This document shows, piece after piece, positions 25,294-35,300 of a DNA stretch of 64,000 nucleotides. The stretch spans positions 317,501-381,500 of the forward strand of contig NZ_FZNX01000003.1 of NCBI RefSeq assembly GCF_900188355.1, given 5' to 3'. Origin of the DNA: Lutibacter flavus (lineage in GTDB: Bacteria > Bacteroidota > Bacteroidia > Flavobacteriales > Flavobacteriaceae). The position numbers and the translations under genes were made by a program. The notes under the pieces are model-generated. The model made no database searches and was not told the DNA's origin. It was given only the letters and a program-made list of their open reading frames with translations. How positions within the stretch are numbered: the stretch's first letter is position 1; each line of letters opens with the position of its first letter.

Positions 25294-27939
25294 TTAAAAT
25301 GAAAATTTAATACTTGCTAAAACCTGAGAAGGTCTTAGTTTGTAGCTATTTTCTACATACGTAAACTCGTTGGTATAAACATTTACAAATTCATTTGTAT
25401 TTAAAACATTGTTCCAACTTAAATTTAAATCAATATTTGATTGTTTAAAAGTGTATTGATAACTAAAATTTAAAAAATAATTAGAAGAATTTTTTTCTGA
25501 AAGAGAATTACGATAATACTCATTAGTACACTTTAAATATTGATTATCTGTTAAGTAAAAGAATAAATTTAAAACATGTTTATTCGTTTCTACCTGTCTC
25601 AACTGAACTTCATCAAAAGATGATTTATAAATTGAAATTGCAGCAACATATTGTAAGCTTAACCAACTAAAAATTTCTGTATCTAAATTTGCATCCATAT
25701 GGATATTGTTCTTTTCTACATTTGTAAAAGTATCATTTAGAAGTTGCTCTTGATTTGATTGATTGTATCTAGCATTTAGTTTAATTGTGGTTTTTATTTT
25801 TTTAAAGTATTTACTTCCTCCCAAGCTATAATTATTATAATTTATAAAATTATCATTTTCTATTGCCTCTAAAATAATAGCACCATTTTCGTCTATTTCA
25901 TTTTTATACAGCAAGTTGTTTTTAGTACGAGAAAAAGAATATGCTCCATTAATAAAAATTTGTTTTATAGGGTTTCTATAGGATACAGCTCCTCTATAAA
26001 TCTGATTAACTTGTTGTGAAATTGGAGCATTGTAACGATTTAAATTCCTGTAATTCGTTAACATAAAACCAGAATACAAACGACTAACGTCACCATAATT
26101 ATAGTTTAATCCAGCAGTAAAACTAGTTTCCCAAAAAGCAGTTAATTTCTTTTTTAAATAGAAATTGGGTTCAAAAACCAATCGATTTAAAGCTCGGTTA
26201 TTTGAATAGTTTTGATCTTCTAATTTAATATGTAGCATTGAAATTGGCATTTTTAATCTCAACTTCCAAAAATCATCCTTGCTTTTAAATTGTATTACGT
26301 TTTCAAAATAGCCTTTTGAAGTTGTAAAATCAAGCCGATTTAAAAAATCCAGGTCTGTATTTTGTTTATTTTCAAACACTTCTAAATCACTATTTAATTG
26401 CTGGTTTTGAATGGAAAACCCAATTTTTGATGCAATTGTAAATTGTTTTAATGCCTTTGTTAAACTTGCTGAATTATCGGCAAATAAACGAGTAGATTCT
26501 AATAATTGGTTAATTTTAGAATATGGTTTTCCATTATTTAATAAATTTAAAAATTGACCTGGGGTTACTTCTAAATCTTGATTGGTTTTGGTATATCCTA
26601 TATTAGATTGAAAATCTATTAGTTGCTTACCAAGAGTTGTAATTAGTTGTAATTTGTTACGAATAGCAATAAATGGATTGCTTAAATTTTGTTCTAAACT
26701 AGTTTCTGTCAATTGTGTTATTCCTCTTTTTGAATTCCAATACTTGTTAACTTCAAAATTATTTTTAATATAATTACTTTTCGTATTCTTTTCAATTATT
26801 AGTTTACTCTGAAGGTTACTAGTGAATAGCTTATTCTGATTGTTTTCTAGTAAATTAATGGTATCGGTAGGTGTAAAAAAACGGGTGTTGGAATTTCCAC
26901 TTTGCTTTTGAAAATCATTTAAATAGGAAACATTTAGTTTTAGAATAACATCCTTTTTAATTTGTTGTAAAACATTTACAGAAGCTAAATGCACATTATT
27001 ATCTAACCAAAGTTCTTGTAGAAATGGCGGTTTAGAAAGTTGGGTAATAGATAACCAATTTGTTTTTTCTATGCTGATATTATTACCTGTGTTTTCACTT
27101 GAAAAATTATAAATTTGACGTGAAATATCGGTGCCGGTATTGTTACTCTGATAGGTTACTATAGCTTGCCGTTTTTTGGAAAACAACATTGGCGTAAATT
27201 TAGCCTTCCAAAGTAGTGGTGAGAATCCTGCTCCAAGCTCTGCATTTCCACTAATTGTTAATTTTTTTTTCAATTTAATATTTAGAGAAGATCGCTCTGA
27301 AAAAACTAAACTATCAAGAATTTTTAAAGGTTGGTGGTTTTCCAAGATTTGTACTTTAGATACATCATCTGCAGAAATATTTTCATTAGCCAAATTATAA
27401 CGCCCTTCCATCAAATCCAAACCTTCTATATAATATTTCTGAATAGGTTTTCCTTGATATAATATTGCTCCACTAGGCATAATTTCTATACCAGGCATTT
27501 TTTTTATCACATCAGCAATCACACGATCTTTTTGATCTTTAAAAGCAGCTACTGAAAAACTGAGTGTATCTCCATGTTGTTCAATAATTTTTCTTTCTAC
27601 AAATACTTCTTTTAGATTTTCCGTTGAAGGAAATAATTGAACCAAAAGTTGCTGCTTTTTATTATAAATATTTTTAATCCATGTAGTATAACCTAGATAA
27701 GAAACTTTAAATATTAATGAGCCAGTTATATCTTTTACATTAGTTTTAAACTTTCCTTGAGTGTCTGATATGTCATATGCCAAAATAGAAGTACTGGTCT
27801 TTTTACTAATAATTACAGTTGCTCCACTTAATGGTTGTCCTTTTTCATCATTAATTACCCCCGAAATTACAGATTGTGAATAGTTTTTAAAAAAAACTAA
27901 AGAAAACATCAAAAAAATATAAGTTTTAAAACTCCTCAT
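25294..27939 (-). CDS. TonB-dependent receptor-like barrel, partner of GLPGLI protein
   Basis: An 881-residue outer-membrane protein with a signal peptide (FLMFSLVFFKNYSQS). The N-terminal carboxypeptidase-like domain is VISGVINDEKGQPLSGATVI. The plug-like segment reads LKEVFVERKI, then GDTLSFSVAAFKDQKDRVIA, DVIKKMPGIEIMPSGAILYQ and GKPIQKYYIEGLDLMEGRYN, a pattern specific to the receptors that accompany GLPGLI proteins rather than to siderophore receptors. A barrel of about 600 residues follows, ending SIKFSF. No TonB box is obvious. It starts one base after the GLPGLI stop. The ligand is unknown. It lies wholly within the putative insert. Confidence 0.85.
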   Translation of the reverse strand: MRSFKTYIFLMFSLVFFKNYSQSVISGVINDEKGQPLSGATVIISKKTSTSILAYDISDTQGKFKTNVKDITGSLIFKVSYLGYTTWIKNIYNKKQQLLVQLFPSTENLKEVFVERKIIEQHGDTLSFSVAAFKDQKDRVIADVIKKMPGIEIMPSGAILYQGKPIQKYYIEGLDLMEGRYNLANENISADDVSKVQILENHQPLKILDSLVFSERSSLNIKLKKKLTISGNAELGAGFSPLLWKAKFTPMLFSKKRQAIVTYQSNNTGTDISRQIYNFSSENTGNNISIEKTNWLSITQLSKPPFLQELWLDNNVHLASVNVLQQIKKDVILKLNVSYLNDFQKQSGNSNTRFFTPTDTINLLENNQNKLFTSNLQSKLIIEKNTKSNYIKNNFEVNKYWNSKRGITQLTETSLEQNLSNPFIAIRNKLQLITTLGKQLIDFQSNIGYTKTNQDLEVTPGQFLNLLNNGKPYSKINQLLESTRLFADNSASLTKALKQFTIASKIGFSIQNQQLNSDLEVFENKQNTDLDFLNRLDFTTSKGYFENVIQFKSKDDFWKLRLKMPISMLHIKLEDQNYSNNRALNRLVFEPNFYLKKKLTAFWETSFTAGLNYNYGDVSRLYSGFMLTNYRNLNRYNAPISQQVNQIYRGAVSYRNPIKQIFINGAYSFSRTKNNLLYKNEIDENGAIILEAIENDNFINYNNYSLGGSKYFKKIKTTIKLNARYNQSNQEQLLNDTFTNVEKNNIHMDANLDTEIFSWLSLQYVAAISIYKSSFDEVQLRQVETNKHVLNLFFYLTDNQYLKCTNEYYRNSLSEKNSSNYFLNFSYQYTFKQSNIDLNLSWNNVLNTNEFVNVYTNEFTYVENSYKLRPSQVLASIKFSF

Positions 27940-27940
27940 A

Positions 27941-28744
27941 TTATTTTAGTTCGAGAGGGTTATTTTCTTTGTTTAACATTTCCGTCCAATACTTCAAGTA
28001 TTTTTTATGATTTTCGGGAGAAATTTTCATATTGGGGTTATTAGCATAAGTAAAAGGATCGCTTCGATATCTATGCCAGAGATCTAACAATTCTTCTTTT
28101 TCTGTTTTTACATATTGTTTCAGATTGATTTTATATGGAAGTTTAGGAGTAATTTTTTCGAGCCCAATAAACTCGAACACATAATCGTTATCTGTATCGG
28201 AGATTTCTAGGATTAGACCTGGTAGTCCATTAAACTTGTAAGGACCTTCAGCAATAGGAATTTCAGGGCTGAACCAGGCGATGTAATCTCTCTCTGCAAA
28301 TGAGGTAGTGGCTTTTTGAACTTTATATCCTTTAATAATTTTTGTTTCTTCTGATATTTTCCAATTAAATAGACCTTTATCTTGTATATAATAAAATTGG
28401 TCCTGCATCTTTGGAATTTGTAGTGTGTAATACAATTTATCGGTTCGATTATCCTTTAGAATTTCATAATGAAATTTGGTTAGTGCAAATCTAGAGGTGT
28501 GCCCGGAATTACCTCTAATCACTATAGGATTCGCCAATGTTTTTGCTCGACTTGAAAATATAGAAAGATTATCTCCAAGATAGAGAATCATTAATTCCGA
28601 TTTTGGTTTATCTAAACTAGTAGAATCTAGCTTATAAGTTAAATTATAAGTAATTTTGTAATTGAATTCATCTTTCAATTTGTTTTGTGAAAAACCAATG
28701 AAATTGATTGATGTAAAGAATAAAAATAAATAAAGAGTTTTCAT
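27941..28744 (-). CDS. GLPGLI family exported protein
   Basis: A protein of about 267 residues with a signal peptide (TLYLFLFFTSINFIGFSQ). It contains the defining motif FNGLPGLILEISDTDN near residue 185, preceded by DYIAWFSPEIPIAEGPYKF, both typical of the family. I start it at ATG 28744; an upstream ATG at 28780 would add 12 residues before the signal peptide. The family is restricted to Bacteroidota and functionally uncharacterised; members are usually paired, as here, with a downstream receptor-like barrel. The gap of one base implies translational coupling. Confidence 0.88.
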   Translation of the reverse strand: MKTLYLFLFFTSINFIGFSQNKLKDEFNYKITYNLTYKLDSTSLDKPKSELMILYLGDNLSIFSSRAKTLANPIVIRGNSGHTSRFALTKFHYEILKDNRTDKLYYTLQIPKMQDQFYYIQDKGLFNWKISEETKIIKGYKVQKATTSFAERDYIAWFSPEIPIAEGPYKFNGLPGLILEISDTDNDYVFEFIGLEKITPKLPYKINLKQYVKTEKEELLDLWHRYRSDPFTYANNPNMKISPENHKKYLKYWTEMLNKENNPLELK

Positions 28745-28865
28745 AGTTTCTTTTTTAAAATAAAGTTTATTAATCATCAAATATTATTCCATAACTATAT
28801 AATGAATTTATACATTATAATATAATTATAAGATTTTCAGAGCAATTAAAGCTAAAACCCGACAA

Positions 28866-28886
28866 CGAAGATTTACAAATTCTTTA
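28866..28886 (+). repeat. Short imperfect direct repeat near the right end of the insert
   Basis: CGAAGATTTACAAATTCTTTA matches 25173-25193 (near the left end) at 18 of 21 positions in the same orientation. Both copies read RRFTNSL in the plus frame; the right one sits in a short frame KTRQRRFTNSLKKYIGINL followed by a stop. These may be remnants of a gene end, of unknown identity. The gap 28781-29008 otherwise shows only AT-rich sequence. Confidence 0.4.
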
Positions 28887-29008
28887 AAGAAATACATTGG
28901 AATTAATTTATAAATTAAGGTTGATGAAAATTCCACTTTTCAGAGCACCACTAAATATATTTTTAATTTTAGTGTATCTAAAATTTAAATTCAAATCTTC
29001 AAGTGATT

Positions 29009-29091
29009 TTACACCAACCATATCAAACTTTTTAAATATAACAGAACCTAATGGTTCTACAGGAAAAGCAATACTTGAAGTATTAAAATAA
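29009..29091 (+). pseudogene. Displaced phosphatase 3' end (83-bp direct repeat, copy 2)
   Basis: An exact copy of the last 83 bases of the phosphatase gene, with no phosphatase sequence before it. It retains the stop codon and runs directly into the terminator, so it is most simply the original chromosomal gene end left behind by the insertion. A 64-codon open frame (28897-29091) passes through it but has a non-coding-like first half and is not a credible gene. Confidence 0.85.
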
Positions 29092-29120
29092 AAAAAGCCC
29101 TCAATTGAGGGCTTTTTTTA
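29092..29120. terminator. Bidirectional terminator
   Basis: Perfect palindrome GCCCTCAATTGAGGGC (29097-29112) with an A-run before and seven T after. It stands between the displaced phosphatase tail and the convergent KAS III gene and probably served the phosphatase before the insertion. Confidence 0.9.
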
Positions 29121-29135
29121 TTTTAAGAATTATTT

Positions 29136-30203
29136 TTAATACCTATAAACAATAGCATTAATATTCATTCCCGCTCCAACTGAAGCAAAAATAACAACAT
29201 CTCCTTTATTAATTTCTTGGTTTTCTAGTTTACCTCTTTTAACTAAATCAAGTAAAGTTGGAACCGTGGCTACAGAACTATTTCCTAATTTATATATACT
29301 CATAGGCATAACATCTTTAGGCACTTTAGATTTATATAAACGATAAAAGCGTTTAATAATGGCTTCATCCATTTTTTCATTTGCCTGATGAAGAAATACT
29401 TTTTTAACTTCTGAAATATCTATTCCGCTTTTATCAAGTGCCGATTTCATTGCTAAAGGCACATGATTTAAACCATATTCATAAATTTTACGTCCAAGCA
29501 TTTTAATATAGCCAACATCTTGATTTTCTTTTTTATTATATGATTTTCCGAAATATAAATAATAGCACTCGTCTACAGTATTTGTTTGGGCAGCATGACT
29601 TAAAATACCTTCAAATCCATTTTCAACAGCTTCAACAATACAAGCACCTGCTCCGTCAGAAAAAATCATTGAATCCCTATCAAATGGATCAATAACTCTT
29701 GATAGTGTTTCTGTTCCAATAACCAAGCATTTTTTTGCTATACCCGATTTTATAAAAGCTTCGGCTTGAATAACTCCTTGTATCCAACCTGGACAACCAA
29801 AAAGTATGTCGTATGCAACGCAATTTGGATTTTCAATACCAAGCCTAAATTTAACTCTTGAGGCTAAACTCGGCAACATATCACTTTGAATAGAATTACT
29901 CTTTACATCTCCAAAATTATGAGCTAAAATAATGTAATCTATATCTTCTTTATTAATTTTAGCATCTTCAATCGCTTGTTTAGCAGCAAAATAGCCTAAA
30001 TCTGATGAATTTAGATCGTCTGATGCATATCTCCTTTCCTCTATTCCCGTTATCGCCTTAAACTTTTCTATTACAACTTCATTTTCGTATTCAAAAGGGG
30101 TTCCATCTTCGTTTAAAAAAACACTATTTTTAAAATCTGAATTCTTTTTTACTACACTAGGAATATAGCTTCCAACTCCTGTAATTACTGATTGTATTTT
30201 CAT
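29136..30203 (-). CDS. 3-oxoacyl-ACP synthase III family protein
   Basis: A 355-residue thiolase-fold enzyme of the KAS III type. The catalytic triad is visible: Cys in ILFGCPGWIQGVIQAE, His in VFLHQANEKMDEAI, and Asn in YKLGNSSVATVP. It shares the FabH layout but is longer than housekeeping FabH (about 320 residues) and has divergent sequence around the Cys (FGCPGW rather than AACAGF), so it may condense an unusual primer and belong to lipid or secondary metabolism. It is the last gene of a minus-strand run from porU. Confidence 0.85.
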   Translation of the reverse strand: MKIQSVITGVGSYIPSVVKKNSDFKNSVFLNEDGTPFEYENEVVIEKFKAITGIEERRYASDDLNSSDLGYFAAKQAIEDAKINKEDIDYIILAHNFGDVKSNSIQSDMLPSLASRVKFRLGIENPNCVAYDILFGCPGWIQGVIQAEAFIKSGIAKKCLVIGTETLSRVIDPFDRDSMIFSDGAGACIVEAVENGFEGILSHAAQTNTVDECYYLYFGKSYNKKENQDVGYIKMLGRKIYEYGLNHVPLAMKSALDKSGIDISEVKKVFLHQANEKMDEAIIKRFYRLYKSKVPKDVMPMSIYKLGNSSVATVPTLLDLVKRGKLENQEINKGDVVIFASVGAGMNINAIVYRY

Positions 30204-30235
30204 TATAAAATTTTATACAACAAATTTAAAATGTA

Positions 30236-30619
30236 TTAAGAATTCTGCTCTGAAATTTTAATTTCCATTACGATGGCTATCGACTGAGCTCGTGACTTTA
30301 TCGCATGTGAATTTTCACCTTCAAAAAACTCATCTACTGTAGAGCTAAAGCTTGATAACCAGCACTTAAAGTGTTCTGCCTTGAATGGTTTTCTTTGATG
30401 TAATTTTAGATGAGGAGCCATTGAATTTTTACGATACCCACCAGTGTAAAACAGAATGTTTTCCCAAAAATCGACAAGTGTTTGTAAATGTTCTTCTAAG
30501 AGCTCTGGTTGAGTAAAATCTATAAAAAAATGACGCATCATTTCGTCATTCATTAACTTTACATAAAACTCTTTAACCAATAAATAAATATCAGCTCTAT
30601 CTTCTATGTCCTTTTTCAT
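30236..30619 (-). CDS. Group III truncated haemoglobin
   Basis: A 127-residue cytosolic globin. FYVKLMNDEMMRHFFIDF, LVDFWENILFYTGGYRKN and HLKLHQRKPFKAEHFKCWLS match the group III (P) truncated haemoglobins; the His of AEHFKCWL is the proximal haem ligand and the Tyr/Phe pair near FFIDF is at the family's B-helix position. Its role in O2, NO or redox chemistry is unknown. It lies 8 bases after cdd and 32 before the KAS III gene. It is unrelated in type to the group I globin at 8.6 kb. Confidence 0.85.
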   Translation of the reverse strand: MKKDIEDRADIYLLVKEFYVKLMNDEMMRHFFIDFTQPELLEEHLQTLVDFWENILFYTGGYRKNSMAPHLKLHQRKPFKAEHFKCWLSSFSSTVDEFFEGENSHAIKSRAQSIAIVMEIKISEQNS

Positions 30620-30627
30620 AAAATAAA

Positions 30628-31110
30628 TTATAGAAAAGATTTGTCAAATGCAATTGGAAGTAAATCTAATACCGAATCTGTTTTAATTATTTTTCCCTCT
30701 TCACCCATAAAATAAACTTCAAACTTTTCCTTCTGATTTAGCTCATATTCAGACAAAGTTTGTCTGCATCCACCACAAGGAGCTATAGGTTCTTTTAATA
30801 TATGAGATGAAGAACTAGCAGAGATTGCCAATTTTAAAATTTTTATATTTGGATAATCTGAAGATGCTTTCCAAATAGCTACTCGCTCTGCACACATACC
30901 AGACGGGTATGCAGCATTTTCCTGATTATTTCCGGTAATTATAAGTCCATTCTCTAAAAGTAATGCCGCACCAACTTTAAACTTTGAATAAGGCGCATAT
31001 GCATTCTTTTTTGCTTCAATTGCTTTTAGCATTAAACCATTAGCTTCTTCTGGTAGCTCAGCAATAGAATCATAAACTGAAATTCTAGTTGTAAGTTCAA
31101 CTTTTTTCAT
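30628..31110 (-). CDS. cdd: Cytidine deaminase
   Basis: A 160-residue zinc enzyme that deaminates cytidine and deoxycytidine for pyrimidine salvage. Zinc and catalytic motifs are AYPSGMCAERVAI (CAE) and PCGGCRQTLSE (PCxxC); the substrate-binding APYSKFKVGAALL is also present. Length is slightly above the 130-residue tetrameric type because of N- and C-terminal extensions. It lies 21 bases after porV, a gene order seen in other Flavobacteriaceae. Confidence 0.95.
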   Translation of the reverse strand: MKKVELTTRISVYDSIAELPEEANGLMLKAIEAKKNAYAPYSKFKVGAALLLENGLIITGNNQENAAYPSGMCAERVAIWKASSDYPNIKILKLAISASSSSHILKEPIAPCGGCRQTLSEYELNQKEKFEVYFMGEEGKIIKTDSVLDLLPIAFDKSFL

Positions 31111-31131
31111 TAAAATATTTCTAATTAACTA

Positions 31132-32268
31132 TTAATTTACTTCAAAAATATCCCCAAAATCAAAAGACAATGAGAATCGAAGTGTATTTTCTAAAGGGTT
31201 ATTGATATCTGAAGCATTAAATAAATATGAAATATCTAATTTAGAACTTTTAAAGTTAAATCCAGATCCGATTGTAAAGTACTTTCGTGCACCTTTTATA
31301 TCACTCTCATTAAAATACCCTGCTCTAATGGCAAATGAATTGTCATATAAATATTCAGCTCCTAATCCCCAAGTAAACTCTTTAAGCTCTTCGCTAAAAC
31401 CACCTGGAGCATCTCCAAATGAAGAAAATATTCCATTAAAAAAGCTTACATCATCTTGAGAATATGGAGGTTCTCCATCATCTGATATACTTGGTGTTGG
31501 AACCAATAACTTATTAAGCTCTAAATTTAAACTTACTTTATTATAATTGTCTAAAATAAAATCAAATCCTCCTCCAACTTTCATATTAGTTGGAATAAAA
31601 TTATCCTGTCCATCATCCGAATAAGATACTTTTGGTCCTATGTTAGAAACATTAAATCCACCTCGCCAAACACCGTTAAAATCACCGTAATTTTTTTCAT
31701 CAGATTGAAAATAACCAGAAATATCAACAGCAAAAGAATTTACAGGGTTTATTGTGGAGTTAGCCGATTCTATTCCTAAATCTGATCGAATATAACGCAA
31801 AGTTACACCCATTGAATACGTTTCACTTAATTTTATTGAATAAGAGCCATCTACCGAAAATTCATTCAGTTTTTCAGTTCCTTCAGGAGCTCCATTTATA
31901 TCGGTTAAATCAATTTGACCAAGGTTAAAATACTTTAAACTTGCAGCCCAAGCGCTTCTTTCATCAATTCTGTTAGCAAAAGTAAAACCACCTAAAAACA
32001 CGTCATTTGTAAGTTCTCTTAACCAAGGAGTGTAAATAATGCCAACCGTAAATTGCGATTTCATAAAAGCATATTTAGAGGCATTCCAATGTTGAGAGTT
32101 TGAATCTGGAGAAGTTGCAACTCCAACATCTCCCATTCCTCCTGCTCTTGCATCTGGAGCAATTAAAAGAAACGGTGCTGCTGTAGTTATTGGATTTGGT
32201 ATTTCTTGGGCGTTACTATTTGAAAATGCAAATAAAACAGTTAGGGAAACTAAAATTATTTTTTTCAT
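31132..32268 (-). CDS. porV: Type IX secretion system outer-membrane protein PorV
   Basis: A 378-residue outer-membrane beta-barrel of the FadL-like fold. The signal peptide ends SNSNAQ. The hallmark AAPFLLIAPDARAGGMGDVG is followed by VATSPDSNSQHWNASKYAF, which is characteristic of PorV/LptO. PorV shuttles T9SS cargo to the PorU sortase at the cell surface, consistent with its position 38 bases after porU. The C-terminus ends RFSLSFDFGDIFEVN. Confidence 0.95.
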   Translation of the reverse strand: MKKIILVSLTVLFAFSNSNAQEIPNPITTAAPFLLIAPDARAGGMGDVGVATSPDSNSQHWNASKYAFMKSQFTVGIIYTPWLRELTNDVFLGGFTFANRIDERSAWAASLKYFNLGQIDLTDINGAPEGTEKLNEFSVDGSYSIKLSETYSMGVTLRYIRSDLGIESANSTINPVNSFAVDISGYFQSDEKNYGDFNGVWRGGFNVSNIGPKVSYSDDGQDNFIPTNMKVGGGFDFILDNYNKVSLNLELNKLLVPTPSISDDGEPPYSQDDVSFFNGIFSSFGDAPGGFSEELKEFTWGLGAEYLYDNSFAIRAGYFNESDIKGARKYFTIGSGFNFKSSKLDISYLFNASDINNPLENTLRFSLSFDFGDIFEVN

Positions 32269-32306
32269 TTAAGGGATTTTAATTAATTTAATTAATTATT
32301 AAATTC

Positions 32307-35300
32307 TTATTGCAATATTACTAATTTTTCAATTTTTTGAGCTGAAGTATTAGAATTATTTGATTTTACTTTAATTTTATATACATAAACTCCTTTTCCT
32401 ATTTTTGCTCCAAAATCATCTAAACCATTCCAAACAATCGTTCTGCTCAAATTTCCGTCCGATTGAATTGTTTCATTAATAGTTTTTACTAATTTTCCTG
32501 AAACAGTAAAAATTTGAACCTGAACATTTAATATTTCATTAGGTTTGTTATGATTAAACCAAAACTCGGTATAATTAACAAATGGATTTGGATAATTTAA
32601 TACATTAGTCAACTCTAAATCACTATTATCCTCTACAAAAAAAGAAAACGAAGATTCTGTTAAATTATTGTAAGTATCCCATACTTTTAAAGAAATTGTG
32701 TGAAAACCTATTGTAAGATCTCTAAATTGATAATTTAATTTCCCCTTTTTGTAATCATTTAAATCTGTTTGATAAAAATCATTTAGAATTATTGGATTGG
32801 TTTGATCGTTATCTAAAATTGCAACAATGTCATGATCAACTGCAGTTATTGATGTATTTATTCCATTTTCATCTTCTAACAAAACAATAAAATTTGGAGA
32901 ACTGCCAACAGTTCCACCATCAATAAAATTTAAATCATTCATAAACAATTGTACAACAGGCCCCGTATTATCCTCAGGTGCATTGCTATTAATTCCACCA
33001 ATAGTAACATCAAAACTATAACCAGCTTTGTCAATTATTTTATTTGATGCATAAAAACTAAGTTTACCTTTTCCAAAGGCAACTCTTAAATCTTTAGGGG
33101 CTACAAAATCAAATGAAAAACTTCCGTTTTCTACCATTGATCTTCCTGTAAAAACTTTGCTGTTAATTTCTTCAAAATCCATAACAAAATTTCTATTATC
33201 ATTATCAAGAGTTGATTTAATAATTTCCTTATCAAAAACCGAAATATCTATCTCTCCATTATAATCATTTAAAAAATTACCTTCTTGATCTACAATATCA
33301 CCTTCAAATTGAACATAGGACAAGGCTTTAATAGTATCTAACGATTGAGAAACATCCTTACCATTCATAGTTTTTAACTTAACAGAAGGGCCTGGAACAC
33401 TCAAGTGCATTGCAGGATCTCCAAAACTATAAATAAAGAATCTTTGAGTTGTAGAAAATTGATTTTTAACCATCATTAATGATTCTGCAATGGTTAAATT
33501 TTCATTATTAAATTTTAAAAGTAGCTTAATCAAACGTTCATTCAACGCCTGCCCTACGCTAATATAAATTTCTCTAGTTGTTGAAATTAATGAACCTGCT
33601 CCATAACTAGGTTTCCAAAATAAATACTCTCCAGCAGTTTTTCTTAAAGGATTATCAAATCGAGAAAACTCGCAAGTAACTGTAATAAATAAAGGTAATT
33701 TGTATTGATTTTTTAAACTTTGTATTTCTGGCAATCGAAAAATACCTTCGCCAGCCCAACCATCTTCACCTCCATGTCCAAAATAATCAACTAACAAAGT
33801 TCCTTTATCAATTTGATTTACAATATCTAAATTAACAGTAGGATATCTACTCCCAGATGATCCAGACTCCTGGTTATAAGCGTCTAGATATATTTTTTTT
33901 AAATTAAAAACAGGTTTATTTTTTGAAATAGAATCTGCAATTTTTTCCATATTCAATTCCAAAATTTCTTCACCAGACCTATCAATGTCATCAGCTATTA
34001 AAGTAATTTTAGAGCGCCAATCTCCAAATGAATTTTCATGATAATAATCCAAGATTTTATCAACAACTTGCTCGGCCTGAATCACATCCGAAACTGGAAT
34101 TCTCCCAGTAACAACGTCTTGTCTATCAAATGAATTTAACTCACCTTCATTTGCATCCATCATACCATAAAAATCATCTGTAACAAATGAAGCTGCCAAA
34201 TTAAAACTATTAAAAGCTTCAAAAACAGGAACAATATTATTATTGCCTTCTATTCTATCTTTATAATCATAAGAAGCATCTCCAAATAAACAGACATATT
34301 TAATTTGGTTTGTAGTTGCATTATCATAAAAATGTTTTACAAAATCTCTAATTGCTGTAATATCTTGTGAACCAGAAGAGAATTCATTGTATATCTCATC
34401 TAAATGAACAACCTTTGTAATTAGCCCAGAATTTTCGGAATGGTAATCTGCCAATTTCTGAGCCTGATTAGTTAAAAAATCTTGAGTAATTATTAAATAA
34501 TCAACATTTTGTAAACTATGTAAATTTTGATTTTCAACAGAACTTATTTCAAGTAATTTCGGTTCTAAAAAATCATCTTCTGGAATAACAATATATTCTA
34601 ATAACTGACCTCCATTTACTTTGAAAGTAAAATTAGAATTTGAAGATTGATTTTCTATAATTTGTGGACTTATTGGGTTGGTAATATCCCAAATCCAATT
34701 TATTTTAGAAGCATTTTCAATTTGATATTCAAATACTCCATTTATATTTAATAGATTAAAATTTCTAAATGCAAATTGAAAATCTTTGGCAATTAATTTC
34801 CTTTTTCCCAAAACTTCTATATAGTCTAAAAAAGCTTTTGCTCCGGGGTTTCCATTATTATTAAAAGAAATTTCAACATCAACTGAATTTCCTGTTAGAT
34901 TAATACTCCCAGCATTTTCGTTAGCAACTGCATGTGTTAACCCACTTATAGCAATGTAACTTATGTTAAATAAATTTTGATTATTAACACTAATATCCAT
35001 TTGAGAAGATTGCAATGATTCCGCAACCCCTCTAACTCTTACTAAAACAGGTTCATTTTCATCTATTTCTTCAAAAGGAATTGTATAAGAACGTACATTT
35101 TCTATGCTAAACCCATCCCCAAACCATTGCTGTCCAACAGCAAATAAATTAATCTCATCTTCTTCGAAAAAAGTAAAATCATCGAAATTATTAATTGTTG
35201 AATTACTTTGAGTAGTTATTGGTGTTTGGGTAGAAATTCTTTTGCCTTCTGAATCACCAATAGTTAAAAAGTAAAAAGATTCATCTGAAAAAATATTGAA

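Larger units (their letters stand above)
25045..29008. mobile_element. Putative 4-kb insert at the phosphatase 3' end (GLPGLI/receptor islet)
   Basis: The segment is bounded by exact 83-bp direct repeats of the phosphatase 3-prime end, and the phosphatase terminator stands beyond the right copy. It contains only a GLPGLI gene and an outer-membrane receptor gene, plus non-coding ends with inverted repeats. The organisation is that of an element inserted at a gene end with regeneration of the gene. No integrase, transposase or resolvase is encoded, so the mechanism is inferred; a local duplication by homologous recombination is the alternative. Confidence 0.55.

Noticed and set aside
25045-29008. 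Integrase, transposase or terminal inverted repeats of an insertion sequence in the 4-kb insert
   Set aside because: I examined both genes and both non-coding ends. The genes are envelope proteins, and the outermost bases of the insert are not inverted repeats of each other.
28897-29091. 64-codon plus-strand open frame ending in the phosphatase C-terminal peptide
   Set aside because: It starts at TTG in non-coding-like AT-rich sequence and only gains similarity where it enters the 83-bp duplicated tail. It is a by-product of the displaced gene end.
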